57,047 nucleotides of DNA from a virus. Positions within the stretch are counted from its first letter, which is position 1. The number at the start of each line of letters is the position of its first letter. The stretch covers positions 1 through 57,047 of the IMG/VR virus record IMGVR_UViG_3300018080_000022; one strand, written 5' to 3'. The position numbers and the translations under genes are program-made. The notes beneath the pieces were generated by a model. The model had not been told where the DNA came from and searched no databases. It saw only the letters and a list, made by a program, of their open reading frames with translations. Positions 1 to 6,986 of the stretch are shown here, one piece after another.

Positions 1-79
1 AAACCCCCTTCAAGCGCTTCGTCCGCCCGCAATACACGCAGCGTTTATGAGTCGGCTCCGGCAGGTTTTTGTTAATCAT
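1..79 (-). CDS. Start of the junction-spanning CxxC protein (partial copy)
   Basis: This is the first 26 codons of the gene fully present at 56695-57003, duplicated here because of the terminal overlap. It reads MINKNLPEPTHKRCVYCGRT from the ATG at 79 and runs off the window end. It lies two bases after the stop-to-start junction with the 323-aa gene upstream, in the same leftward operon. See the full entry at the right end for description. Confidence 0.8.
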   Translation of the reverse strand, partial: MINKNLPEPTHKRCVYCGRTKRLKGV

Positions 80-123
80 GGTTATTCCCCGAGCAGCTTA
101 GTCAATCCGCTTCGAATTTTCTT
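1..123. repeat. Terminal direct repeat, left copy (circular overlap)
   Basis: Bases 1-123 are identical to bases 56925-57047. The start codon of a gene that ends at 56695 lies inside the repeat, and the same start is present at 77-79, so reading from one copy into the other gives uninterrupted gene order. The simplest reading is a circular molecule of 56924 bp whose contig was closed with an overlap. A real short terminal redundancy cannot be excluded from sequence alone. Confidence 0.9.
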
Positions 124-1053
124 GGCTTTCGGTGAAACCTTCTTCTTTCCGAGGCTCTTCATCACCGCCGCCGCGCAGTCGCTTAAAAAATCATAGGTGC
201 TTATCTTCTCATCCTTGCGCCGTCTGTCCCTCTTGTTTTCGTCCTTTATTTTCTTGCGGAGATTTTCAATCATCTCCTCGTCGAAGCCGCCCCATCGGCT
301 AACTACGAACTTGCCCGCTTCGTTGCGTTCGAGGAGAGAAACATGGGCGAGCACGGCAAAAGTTTCGAAAAGCCCCGTTATCTTTTCCTGGAAGTGCTGA
401 AGATATTCGATTACCTGCTCTCTGTCGTGCTGGACTTCCTTGTCGAACGTCGCCTCGACAAGCATTTTGAATACTTCTTCTTCGCTCTCATTGCCATAAT
501 AATAGCCGTCGCGGTCATTTATAAAGCGTTTCACGGCATTTTTGCAGGCGAGGGCATTCTGATGTTCGCGCGAGTTTTTAAGCACTTCGGCTTTGGCGGT
601 TCTAAAATATGTCTGCTTGTCATCCTGAAAGCTGCGGGCCAGCGAGGCTACGAGGGAATCGTCTATGGTGGGGTTTTCGAGCCGCCTCGCCGCCTTGACT
701 ATCTTGAGCGTTTTGCCATGCGGGGCCATCCAGCCGCATCCCTCGGGGAGCTCGTCGGGAGTGTTTATAACGCCTTTCGGCGCTACATACCAGAATTCAT
801 GAAAACATTCCCGCGCCCAGGCGTTCTTGCGTGGGTTTTGGATTTCCCGCAGGTAGTCATTGCGGCTTACTTTTATTTCAAAGGCCGAACGCATCAAGCC
901 TTTTGAGGGCCACAAGCCTATCACTACTGCATCAATCCATGACTGATAAGCCGCGCCGGTACAATCGGCAACCTGCTCAAAAACCACATAAGCCTCGTGA
1001 CCATAGCGGTTGCGAAGCTTCTCGATTAAGTCTTCAGCTTTATATTCTTTCAT
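82..1053 (-). CDS. Phage MmcB-like / PD-(D/E)xK nuclease-like protein
   Basis: A 323-aa protein. Its first 110 residues contain WPSKGL (about residue 47), FEIKVSRNDYLREI and FWYVAPKGV, a pattern I recognise from a widespread phage protein family with a restriction-endonuclease-like core (D...ExK, here D41-E58-K60 region), related to MmcB-type DNA repair proteins. The remaining two thirds is helical and charged with no domain I recognise. It ends KIRSGLTKLLGE, a tail resembling the GLDxLLG tails of the proteins at 11157 and 11979. Its start ATGA-overlaps the stop of the zinc-ribbon gene upstream, so the two are translationally coupled. Nuclease activity is inferred from the motif only. Confidence 0.6.
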   Translation of the reverse strand: MKEYKAEDLIEKLRNRYGHEAYVVFEQVADCTGAAYQSWIDAVVIGLWPSKGLMRSAFEIKVSRNDYLREIQNPRKNAWARECFHEFWYVAPKGVINTPDELPEGCGWMAPHGKTLKIVKAARRLENPTIDDSLVASLARSFQDDKQTYFRTAKAEVLKNSREHQNALACKNAVKRFINDRDGYYYGNESEEEVFKMLVEATFDKEVQHDREQVIEYLQHFQEKITGLFETFAVLAHVSLLERNEAGKFVVSRWGGFDEEMIENLRKKIKDENKRDRRRKDEKISTYDFLSDCAAAVMKSLGKKKVSPKAKKIRSGLTKLLGE

Positions 1054-1427
1054 TTTTCCACTTCCGCTTCGACGTTATCGGCTATCCGCTCCAATTGCTG
1101 CCAACAGGCCCCGTTTTTGGGACAACCCAGGCAGGCAAGCGTACATATCTTATAACTCTTGATATCCTCTTTCTTATTGTTGCAGTACTTCCTTATCGCG
1201 GTTCGCATCACCCATATGATGTTGTCGAGCTCTTCGACGCGCTTTTTCATGTCTTTACCGTCCTGAATCTTTTTTATCTCCGCCTCGACTTTTGCTTCCG
1301 CGCTTTCAAGCTGCGCCTTGTCTACCTGGTGGCCGCATTCGCACGGCGGTCTGTCGGTAAGCTTGCCAGTCCAGCTAACCCGTTCGCCGCACTTCGGGCA
1401 CGTCGCGTCATTGAACCCGTTTATCAT
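1050..1427 (-). CDS. Zinc-ribbon coiled-coil protein
   Basis: 125 aa. The N-terminus has paired cysteines (CPKCGE and CECGH, residues about 10-32), typical of a zinc ribbon; a helical segment follows, then CTLACLGCPKNGACW near residue 95, a second cysteine cluster. The start ATG follows a GGAGGAG Shine-Dalgarno site inside the end of the broken small ORF upstream. The stop overlaps the next gene by four bases (ATGA). No family name can be given; a nucleic-acid-binding or adaptor role is only a guess. Confidence 0.7.
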   Translation of the reverse strand: MINGFNDATCPKCGERVSWTGKLTDRPPCECGHQVDKAQLESAEAKVEAEIKKIQDGKDMKKRVEELDNIIWVMRTAIRKYCNNKKEDIKSYKICTLACLGCPKNGACWQQLERIADNVEAEVEK

Positions 1428-1584
1428 CTTTTTTCTCCTCCTCCAACATCTTTTCCCAATGCGCTATCGACTCTTCCAGGGTCGTTATCTTCTCGCCTCA
1501 GTTCACACAACTGCCATGCCGAAGGCTCGCAAGCATAAGCCGCGTGACAACGGACTTGTCCCTCGTTTTTGGAGTATGTCTCAT
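1408..1584 (-). pseudogene. Small TLEESIAHWEKM-type phage ORF with in-frame TGA
   Basis: The ATG at 1584 overlaps the TGA stop of the upstream gene (ATGA), as is usual in this operon. It opens 28 codons (MRHTPKTRDK...), then a TGA (1498-1500), and the same frame continues as GEKITTLEESIAHWEKMLEE to a stop at 1408 that overlaps the start of the next gene. The TLEESIAHWEKM stretch recalls a short phage peptide family I have seen in many tailed and tailless phages. Other genes here end on TGA, so the codon is a true stop. I read this as a nonsense- or frameshift-broken gene; stop readthrough is the alternative. Confidence 0.5.
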
Positions 1585-1922
1585 TGTTCTTTCCCGCTCA
1601 CTACCTTTTCCATCCAGGCGACGTAATCGGGGCCGGTTTCAGAAATGCCTTCCGGTACATCCTCGTAGAGAATGTACTTGCCCGGCACGTCGTCCGCGCC
1701 GTCAAGCTTGTCCTCGCGCGCGAACAAGACCTTGCGCCCGAGCTCCTTTTCAATATAGTCGATTACCCGCTGTCGCAGGCCGGGGTTTTCGCAGAAGTTC
1801 CTCTTGCTCCACCCTACGACATAAGCGATGTCTTTGTTCGGCGGCCTTTCAAGGTCTTCGAGCAGTTCAACGAGCTTCACCCGGCCGTCGAACAACAGGT
1901 TCGACCGCAGTTCTTCGTTCAT
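1581..1922 (-). CDS. Hypothetical protein, 113 aa
   Basis: I do not recognise this protein. It is soluble and acidic, starting MNEELRSNLLFDGRV, with no cysteine pair and no membrane segment. It sits between the 178-aa gene upstream (three-base gap) and the broken small ORF downstream (ATGA overlap), so it is part of the same translation-coupled run. The tight packing and even codon use support a real gene. Confidence 0.65.
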   Translation of the reverse strand: MNEELRSNLLFDGRVKLVELLEDLERPPNKDIAYVVGWSKRNFCENPGLRQRVIDYIEKELGRKVLFAREDKLDGADDVPGKYILYEDVPEGISETGPDYVAWMEKVVSGKEQ

Positions 1923-1925
1923 GAT

Positions 1926-2462
1926 TTACCCCTTCAACAGGTTTTCCGCCTCTACATTTGTTTCGCTGAGCATTATCAACTTGTCTTTTGGATGCCCGTG
2001 AACCAAGCCTATCAGGAATATCGCTATCCCCACCTGGCCCCATTTCTTCGGCGAATAGCGTTTCCGCTTGTCCCAAACCACTTCCATCCTCATCTTCGTG
2101 AAGTCGTTTATAACCATAGTCACCTGCGGAATAGGCTTGCCGTTCTCGGGATTGGGCTCGCTGTTTTTCCCGTCGCCTTCGAGCGGCATCACCGCCATCG
2201 GAACATTGCACTCCGGGTGACCGTCGTTTTCATATCTTATAAAAGCGTCTTGAAGGAACGGCCTGGCATCGTCTTCGCTCATAATCAACCCGTAACCCAT
2301 GTCATCTTTGCGGTAGTAGCAGCGCACCGCTATCCTGCCCCATATAAATGGGGCTTCCTGCACCGGAGCGGGGAAGAAGGTTAGCTTCTTCGCGCCGTAA
2401 GGGCTTAACAGCCGCGTCACGCCGATTACCTGCCATGATTCCTGTAGTTTACGAGTTCTCAT
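1926..2462 (-). CDS. Hypothetical protein, 178 aa
   Basis: A mixed alpha/beta soluble protein beginning MRTRKLQESWQVIGV, with a hydrophobic stretch (VGIAIFLIGLVHG) near residue 145 that is too short and interrupted to call a membrane helix. It overlaps the DUF1643 gene by 14 bases. No family is recognised. Confidence 0.65.
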   Translation of the reverse strand: MRTRKLQESWQVIGVTRLLSPYGAKKLTFFPAPVQEAPFIWGRIAVRCYYRKDDMGYGLIMSEDDARPFLQDAFIRYENDGHPECNVPMAVMPLEGDGKNSEPNPENGKPIPQVTMVINDFTKMRMEVVWDKRKRYSPKKWGQVGIAIFLIGLVHGHPKDKLIMLSETNVEAENLLKG

Positions 2463-2964
2463 ATAATTCCAGTTTCGCCGAATAAGGAACGTAAAGCGGA
2501 TGTTTCGGGGAGCCGTTCTTGGTCTTCCCGAGGCAGTAGAGCTTGTCGCGGTGTTTCCTCAGCAACTTCAAGACCTTTTCGGCCCGCTCGCACGCCGCCT
2601 TGTGAGCGCCCCAGGCCACGACGACTTCTCCGTTCGGGTATTCGCGGGCAAGGCGGCTTATGTACCTGCCGTTCAAGGGGCCTACCGGGTCGGGATGGTC
2701 GAGCAGGGCCTTCGGGTCGGTCGAGATAAGCGCGAAGAGATTGACGACATGAAATCCGCCATTGCCATTGCGGATAGCAAATTTCATACACCTGGTCACG
2801 GTCGGGTCGAGCTTGTTTTCGTCTGCGGTGCTCGGATTGAGCATTATGAAAACAATCATGGGCCGGTCGTCCCACTTCCGAAACAAATCATAGCGATACT
2901 CGCCGTCGAAGTCGGCCCCCGCCTCGGTAAACAAGTCCGCCTTTTTCCTTCGCTTATGTACCAT
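2449..2964 (-). CDS. DUF1643 family protein
   Basis: 171 aa from the ATG at 2964, chosen because it forms a TAATG overlap with the stop of the upstream gene; an in-frame ATG at 3054 would overlap the neighbour by 90 bases. The core has FIMLNPSTADENKLDPTVTR, then HVVNLFALISTDP and VVVAWG, the hallmark order of DUF1643. That family is common in phages and mobile elements and has no settled biochemical function. Length matches the family. Confidence 0.85.
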   Translation of the reverse strand: MVHKRRKKADLFTEAGADFDGEYRYDLFRKWDDRPMIVFIMLNPSTADENKLDPTVTRCMKFAIRNGNGGFHVVNLFALISTDPKALLDHPDPVGPLNGRYISRLAREYPNGEVVVAWGAHKAACERAEKVLKLLRKHRDKLYCLGKTKNGSPKHPLYVPYSAKLELYENS

Positions 2965-3371
2965 TACGCCCTCTTCTTGTATCCGACGCAGACAATGCTC
3001 GCGCGGTCGCGCTTCTTGTCGTACCTTATTTGCACGCGGCCACGGCGAACGCACTTGCCGTCCATGCCGAGCGCGCCGCCATGTTTAATCGCGTGAACGC
3101 AGTCGATACAGTTGCTTATCTCCCTGCCGACGTGGCCGATGGCGACTCCCTTGCCCGAAAGCCTGAACCACGCGACGAAGCCGATTATTGCGAGCACGTT
3201 GTAGGCTGCAAACAACGCCGCCTGGCTGTAGATGTTCATGTTGATGTCGATGATTATCCAGACGGTATTGGCTATAAACCACAAGACGAAGCCGAGCCAA
3301 TGCTTCTTGATAACAAACCAGTTCCCGCCAAGCGATAGCGCGGTTGTAAACCATCCTATTATATTATACAT
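2964..3371 (-). CDS. PnuC-like small membrane protein with Cys-rich tail
   Basis: 135 aa from ATG 3371, preceded by GGAGAG and overlapping the phosphatase gene by eight bases. Three predicted transmembrane helices (GWFTTALSLGGNWFVI, FVLWFIANTVWIII, ALFAAYNVLAIIGFVAWF) give the pattern of short PnuC-like (nicotinamide riboside transporter-related) phage proteins. The last 45 residues add a cytoplasmic tail with CIDC, KCV and VCV cysteines, which could bind a metal. Transport is not demonstrated: full-length PnuC has seven helices, so this may be a half-size or regulatory relative. Confidence 0.55.
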   Translation of the reverse strand: MYNIIGWFTTALSLGGNWFVIKKHWLGFVLWFIANTVWIIIDINMNIYSQAALFAAYNVLAIIGFVAWFRLSGKGVAIGHVGREISNCIDCVHAIKHGGALGMDGKCVRRGRVQIRYDKKRDRASIVCVGYKKRA

Positions 3372-3804
3372 TGCCTCTCCTCTCTCCTCTTGCCACGTTA
3401 AGCATTGTACTGTAAACCAAACTATTAGGTAAAAATGTCTTGAAATACTCGCTGTCATCGCCGTGAAGAACCTTTGCAATCGCCGCGGCGACGGCGGGGC
3501 TCCGGGAAAGCCCGGCTTCGCAATGGCATATAATCGCCTCGACTTTATCCTTGTACTCGTTTACAAAACTCCATATGCGCCCGGCTATCTCCTCGTTGAA
3601 GATAGGCTTTAGCTTTGGATGCGGCTCGCCGAGGTCATAGAACTGGACGTAAAGGATGTCAAACCGGCCGGGAGAAGCTTTCACAAGGGGATAACTGCTT
3701 TTGGGGTCGGTGATAGAGATGAGCACATGATGAATCTCGAAAGGCGTCGTTTCAACCATAATGCGATTGCTTACCAAGACAAGCGGTTTCGGCCTGTTAG
3801 CCAT
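3364..3804 (-). CDS. Dual-specificity-type protein phosphatase
   Basis: 146 aa. The signature HCEAGLSRS (C95, R101) matches the CX5R active loop of the cysteine phosphatase superfamily, and D58 in FYDLGEP is a candidate general acid. The length fits the compact phage and bacterial DSP-like group. Substrate is unknown; phosphoprotein or nucleotide substrates are both possible. It overlaps its neighbours on both sides by eight bases. Confidence 0.8.
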   Translation of the reverse strand: MANRPKPLVLVSNRIMVETTPFEIHHVLISITDPKSSYPLVKASPGRFDILYVQFYDLGEPHPKLKPIFNEEIAGRIWSFVNEYKDKVEAIICHCEAGLSRSPAVAAAIAKVLHGDDSEYFKTFLPNSLVYSTMLNVARGERRGNV

Positions 3805-4279
3805 CTTCCTTCTCCTTTCCCGGCGTTTGCCAGGCGTAGTCGCTCATATCCTCGTGGACGAAGATGGGGTGTTCGAGCTTCTGCAAGAGGCAGAACGGCA
3901 CGAGCCATCGCAGGTTGGTGATAGTGTCTATTGGAAGAATGTAGGCGTTCTTCCAGTCGATTTCTTCGCCAGTATCGTTTGCCCGCGGAAAGTTGCCGCA
4001 GAATATGTGCGTTTTGGCGACGGCCCTGAAGAAGAAGACGGTGCCTCCGGGGCAGACCAGCGTTACCATATGTTTCCATTCCTTCGGGGAGACGCTTATT
4101 CCGGTTTCTTCCTTGAATTCGCGCGACATCGCCTGCTCGGGCGATTCGCCGCTCTCCACCTTGCCGCCTATGCCGTTCCAATACCCGGCCTGCCATTCGG
4201 GCTTAAGCTTGTTGACGAGCAAGACGTGCGGCGCGTCCTTTATGTTGGAATATAAAAATCCGACTACGTAACACTTCAT
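3797..4279 (-). CDS. Nudix hydrolase
   Basis: 160 aa. A complete Nudix box is visible at residues about 39-61: G-x5-E-x7-REFKEETGI, with the metal-binding EE pair intact. Nudix enzymes cleave nucleoside diphosphates linked to another moiety (dNTPs, NAD, ADP-ribose). In a phage arm next to ThyX and repair genes, clean-up of damaged nucleotides is plausible, but the substrate cannot be read from sequence. SD GGAGAAAAAGC precedes ATG 4279. Confidence 0.9.
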   Translation of the reverse strand: MKCYVVGFLYSNIKDAPHVLLVNKLKPEWQAGYWNGIGGKVESGESPEQAMSREFKEETGISVSPKEWKHMVTLVCPGGTVFFFRAVAKTHIFCGNFPRANDTGEEIDWKNAYILPIDTITNLRWLVPFCLLQKLEHPIFVHEDMSDYAWQTPGKEKEDG

Positions 4280-4290
4280 GCTTTTTCTCC

Positions 4291-4869
4291 TTACTTGTAT
4301 TTCATCATTTCCATCAGCGTGACGACGATATCCTCGCCGTTGAGCCCCTTGCCCATCGCTTCTATTCGAAGCCCTAATCGCCTGTCTTCCCCTTCCTTCC
4401 TGGCCACGAAAAGCTCTACCGCGCTGTCCTTCTTGGTCATTTTTACAAGCGCGTCGATGCAGGTCTTGAGAAGTTCGAGGTTCACATATGCGCTCGCGCA
4501 GTTTTCTCGCTTCTTGGGGTTGTTGGCTTCATCCGTGGAGGCTGCCACGTCCGGGAAGTCGCCTTTATCCTCTTTCAGCGTGATGGTAGTTTTGCCATCA
4601 TAGAGAATAAAGGTGTCGTTTCCGCAATCAGAGACGGTGAAATGTTTACCTTCTATCATCTCCGCAAAACCCAACGCCACATCCTTGTCTATAAGGGCGG
4701 TTTCTTTCCTTAGCTTTTCCTGCAAATTGAGGCCGCTTACCACGACGGCATATTTGCCCGTCGTGGCTATCGCTTTACCGTCCCTGGTTAATTGGAGTTT
4801 GCGGAATTTGTACCTCGTGTTTTCATCGGCGGCGAACTGCGCCGCGAGTAAATGTGTTCTTGAGAACAT
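4291..4869 (-). CDS. Sliding-clamp-like (DnaN-related) protein
   Basis: 192 aa. The pattern DGKAIATTGKYAVVVSG, a GDFPDV element, YVNLELLKTCIDAL and a C-terminal VVTLMEMM resemble the strand-helix order and the FPD and terminal 'MPM' landmarks of bacterial beta clamps, but the protein is about half to two thirds of the usual length, so one clamp repeat may be missing. No DNA polymerase is encoded here, so it may dock host polymerase or another factor. I prefer ATG 4869 over GTG 4875 because AAGGAG lies five bases upstream of the ATG. Confidence 0.55.
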   Translation of the reverse strand: MFSRTHLLAAQFAADENTRYKFRKLQLTRDGKAIATTGKYAVVVSGLNLQEKLRKETALIDKDVALGFAEMIEGKHFTVSDCGNDTFILYDGKTTITLKEDKGDFPDVAASTDEANNPKKRENCASAYVNLELLKTCIDALVKMTKKDSAVELFVARKEGEDRRLGLRIEAMGKGLNGEDIVVTLMEMMKYK

Positions 4870-4871
4870 AG

Positions 4872-5078
4872 TCACTCCTTTTCCAGTATAAGCACATATC
4901 CGTATGTTTTACGTTCGAGCGTTGCTTTCAGCTTTACATGGGCAAATGGGAATATTCCGAGTTGCTTCAGCGCGTGGTCATCCTCCGGCGGGATATCTAT
5001 TGCGAGCCTGCCCTGCTCGTCGAGCTCCACTTCCGGTATTCTCGCAAAAGCGCCGCAATGTGGACATTCCTTCCTCAT
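4872..5078 (-). CDS. Small CxxC protein, 68 aa
   Basis: MRKECPHCGAFARIPEVE... with one CPHC knuckle at the N-terminus and a beta-rich remainder. Two further cysteines needed for a classical zinc ribbon are absent, so it may be a half-site or dimerise around zinc. It lies one base downstream of the radical-SAM gene. Not otherwise recognised. Confidence 0.6.
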   Translation of the reverse strand: MRKECPHCGAFARIPEVELDEQGRLAIDIPPEDDHALKQLGIFPFAHVKLKATLERKTYGYVLILEKE

Positions 5079-5079
5079 C

Positions 5080-6015
5080 TCACTCCTCGAACAATGAACA
5101 GTTGCAAACGGGCTGCTCGGGATTTAACCCGAAGTGCTCGTAAACTTTTACCACTTCCTTGCAAAACCCTATCGGGCCGCCGTATCCGAAAGTGCGAAGG
5201 CCCGCGCTAACATCTTCGTAAAGCCTTATCCGCTCCTGGAAAGGCAGGCGCATCTTGAACGCCTTGCCGTACCTGCCGCAGTTGTCGCTTTCGGTTGTCG
5301 CCGCGCGAAGCTTCCTGTCATACCGCCATCCGAAGGCGAAGCGAAGAGAGCCGAGCGTTATCCTTTCGGCCCCGACGCCCGCGCAAGCTTCCATGAAGTT
5401 CATGGGCGACGGCGTACCGCCGAGGTCTTCCGGAATTATAGGGTCTAAGCGAAGCCTTATCCGCCATCCCATGTCTCTAATCTTCTTCGCCGCAATGAGA
5501 CGCTTGGCGACATGCGGCGCGCCGTTTTCGTAATTCGCCGCATTCGGCGACGCGCTGAAGGACACTATAACGTTGTCCTGGGGCTCGTAATTGCGAAGCA
5601 CTTCCACGACGTTTGCGGCCCCTTTAGTGACGAGTAGCATCGTATGACTTTCGAAATGTTTATCCTGCACGATGCCCTTAAGCATCATATCAAGATATCG
5701 CGGGTCGAGGAAGCTGTCCGAAAGCTCGCCAGCATTTAGCATGGCCTTCGGGGTCTTCGCCGCCCACTTCCTAACCTGCTCTTTCATCTCGCTTATGTTG
5801 GTAAAGACGGTCGGGATGGGCTTGTTGTTTTCGAGGGTGTTTCGCATGGTATGCTTCAAGTAGCAGTACGAGCAGTTATATAAACACCCGTTCGCATGCG
5901 AAAGCACGTGGAAGTGCGGACACACGACGCCCTCCGGCGTGGAATCGAACTTCTTCACGAACGGACTAACCCGCCGTCTAAATATCACCCTCGCCTGTGC
6001 TGTGGGTTTCGTCAT
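5080..6015 (-). CDS. Radical SAM protein, spore-photoproduct-lyase-like (COG1533-type)
   Basis: 311 aa. C44-x3-C48-x2-C51 (NGCLYNCSYCYL) is the radical-SAM [4Fe-4S] motif, preceded by CPHFHVLSHAN as in spore photoproduct lyase and the 'DNA repair photolyase' group. GELSDS and RLDPIIP are further landmarks of that group. A C-terminal NCSLF cysteine is present. Such enzymes reverse UV thymine lesions or act in unknown repair steps. ATG 6015 is chosen over ATG 6027 because GAGG lies six bases upstream; either start overlaps the upstream gene. Confidence 0.75.
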   Translation of the reverse strand: MTKPTAQARVIFRRRVSPFVKKFDSTPEGVVCPHFHVLSHANGCLYNCSYCYLKHTMRNTLENNKPIPTVFTNISEMKEQVRKWAAKTPKAMLNAGELSDSFLDPRYLDMMLKGIVQDKHFESHTMLLVTKGAANVVEVLRNYEPQDNVIVSFSASPNAANYENGAPHVAKRLIAAKKIRDMGWRIRLRLDPIIPEDLGGTPSPMNFMEACAGVGAERITLGSLRFAFGWRYDRKLRAATTESDNCGRYGKAFKMRLPFQERIRLYEDVSAGLRTFGYGGPIGFCKEVVKVYEHFGLNPEQPVCNCSLFEE

Positions 6016-6376
6016 TTTCAACCTCATCTACAAGTTTAAGTGGTCTTAGGGCTTCTTCCCTGGCTTTCGCTTCTTCCCTGGCTTTTTCTGCCGCCCTGGC
6101 TTTTTCTGCCTCGGCTTCTGCCGACGTTTTGTGATGTTTGTACCAGTCCTCTATGTCAAAAATATGACAGATTTCTCCGCCTTCACGAATGCAGATAAAT
6201 ACCTGGTTTGGGTCGAGAAGCGTTCCCTGCGGGCTGCCGGGCCTCACTCTCAAGAAGCCCTTGGTGCATATCACAAGGTCTTTGTTGCCGCACTTCGGGC
6301 ACTCGACGAGCACGGAGCCGATTTCGTGAATACCCTCAGCCCCTTTAATATCTTCGCTGGCCCTGGGGTTTCCCAT
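5978..6376 (-). CDS. Zinc-ribbon protein with repetitive acidic helix
   Basis: 132 aa. A CPKCGN...C...C arrangement spans residues about 26-66. The C-terminal third is a repeated KAREEAKAREEA-type helix encoded by near-identical 15-base DNA repeats around 6057-6115, which look like recent slippage. The 3' end overlaps the radical-SAM start. Function unknown; the helix is probably a coiled coil. Confidence 0.6.
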   Translation of the reverse strand: MGNPRASEDIKGAEGIHEIGSVLVECPKCGNKDLVICTKGFLRVRPGSPQGTLLDPNQVFICIREGGEICHIFDIEDWYKHHKTSAEAEAEKARAAEKAREEAKAREEALRPLKLVDEVENDETHSTGEGDI

Positions 6377-6608
6377 GATTACCTCCCTTTCTAAAGAAGC
6401 TTATCGCCGCATATACAAGCGCTTCGAGGCGGCATTCGCTCCTCTTCTTGTTCCAAAAATGACACGTTTCGTTCTGCACGCACTTTTCCGTGCCCTGCAA
6501 CGCCGCTATCATACAATGTTTTTCTTTGTCAACGGACACATCCACATCCCTTCGTTTGAAAGGTTCCTTGCTAATCGCCCTGCCGCGTCGCCTGTCATTG
6601 CCTGGCAT
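6345..6608 (-). CDS. Small cysteine-containing protein, 87 aa
   Basis: It reads MPGNDRRRGR... with C32, C43, C49 and C59 (KHCMIAAL, KCVQNETCHFW, SECRLEAL), a spacing that could hold a metal. It overlaps both neighbours (14 and 32 bases), which fits the packing of this arm but leaves the start uncertain. Not recognised. Confidence 0.5.
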   Translation of the reverse strand: MPGNDRRRGRAISKEPFKRRDVDVSVDKEKHCMIAALQGTEKCVQNETCHFWNKKRSECRLEALVYAAISFFRKGGNHGKPQGQRRY

Positions 6609-6906
6609 TTTTCTTCACCATGTCTTCGAGGATGTTTAGTATCCCGAATTTTTTCACTTTTTCATACAAGTCCGTCAGCTTACCGAGGACTCCGGGGGCC
6701 AGAAAAGTCTTTGTCCGGTTGTATCCCTCCGCTACATTATTTCTTGCATGGGATATCGCATCGACGAGTTCATTCGCTGCATCAAGGGCCTTCCTGCCCT
6801 TGTCAAGAATGTTGTAGCCGGACGAAATCAAGACCTTCGCCTTCCTTATCATCTCCTCGCCGTCAGGCCCTAAAAACTGTTCGACAACCTTCTCCGCATC
6901 CGCCAT
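6595..6906 (-). CDS. Hypothetical helical protein, 103 aa
   Basis: Starts MADAEKVVEQFLG at 6906, chosen because AAAGGAG lies five bases upstream; a longer reading to 6987 is AT-rich and lacks a ribosome site. The protein is alpha-helical, amphipathic and without cysteines or membrane spans. The 80 bases between it and the primase-helicase stop hold only its leader. Confidence 0.6.
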   Translation of the reverse strand: MADAEKVVEQFLGPDGEEMIRKAKVLISSGYNILDKGRKALDAANELVDAISHARNNVAEGYNRTKTFLAPGVLGKLTDLYEKVKKFGILNILEDMVKKNARQ

Positions 6907-6986
6907 CTCATCTCCTTTCGATATTCTCCCAAATAGAATTATCAGTTTTAACTTCGTTTTAATCCATAATATCTTCAATCGTGCCA

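Noticed and set aside
1-123. Terminal repeats as packaging redundancy of a linear phage
   Set aside because: A 123-bp repeat that falls inside a gene and matches a typical assembly overlap is better explained by a circular molecule; no terminase is present.
343-906. Long plus-strand frames across the leftward genes
   Set aside because: They mirror well-supported minus-strand genes, lack ribosome sites and show the composition of antisense shadows. The same holds for the minus-strand frames across 15-37 kb.
1408-1584. Recoding of TGA as a sense codon
   Set aside because: Many genes in both arms end in TGA at positions that make sense for overlaps, and tryptophan uses TGG throughout.
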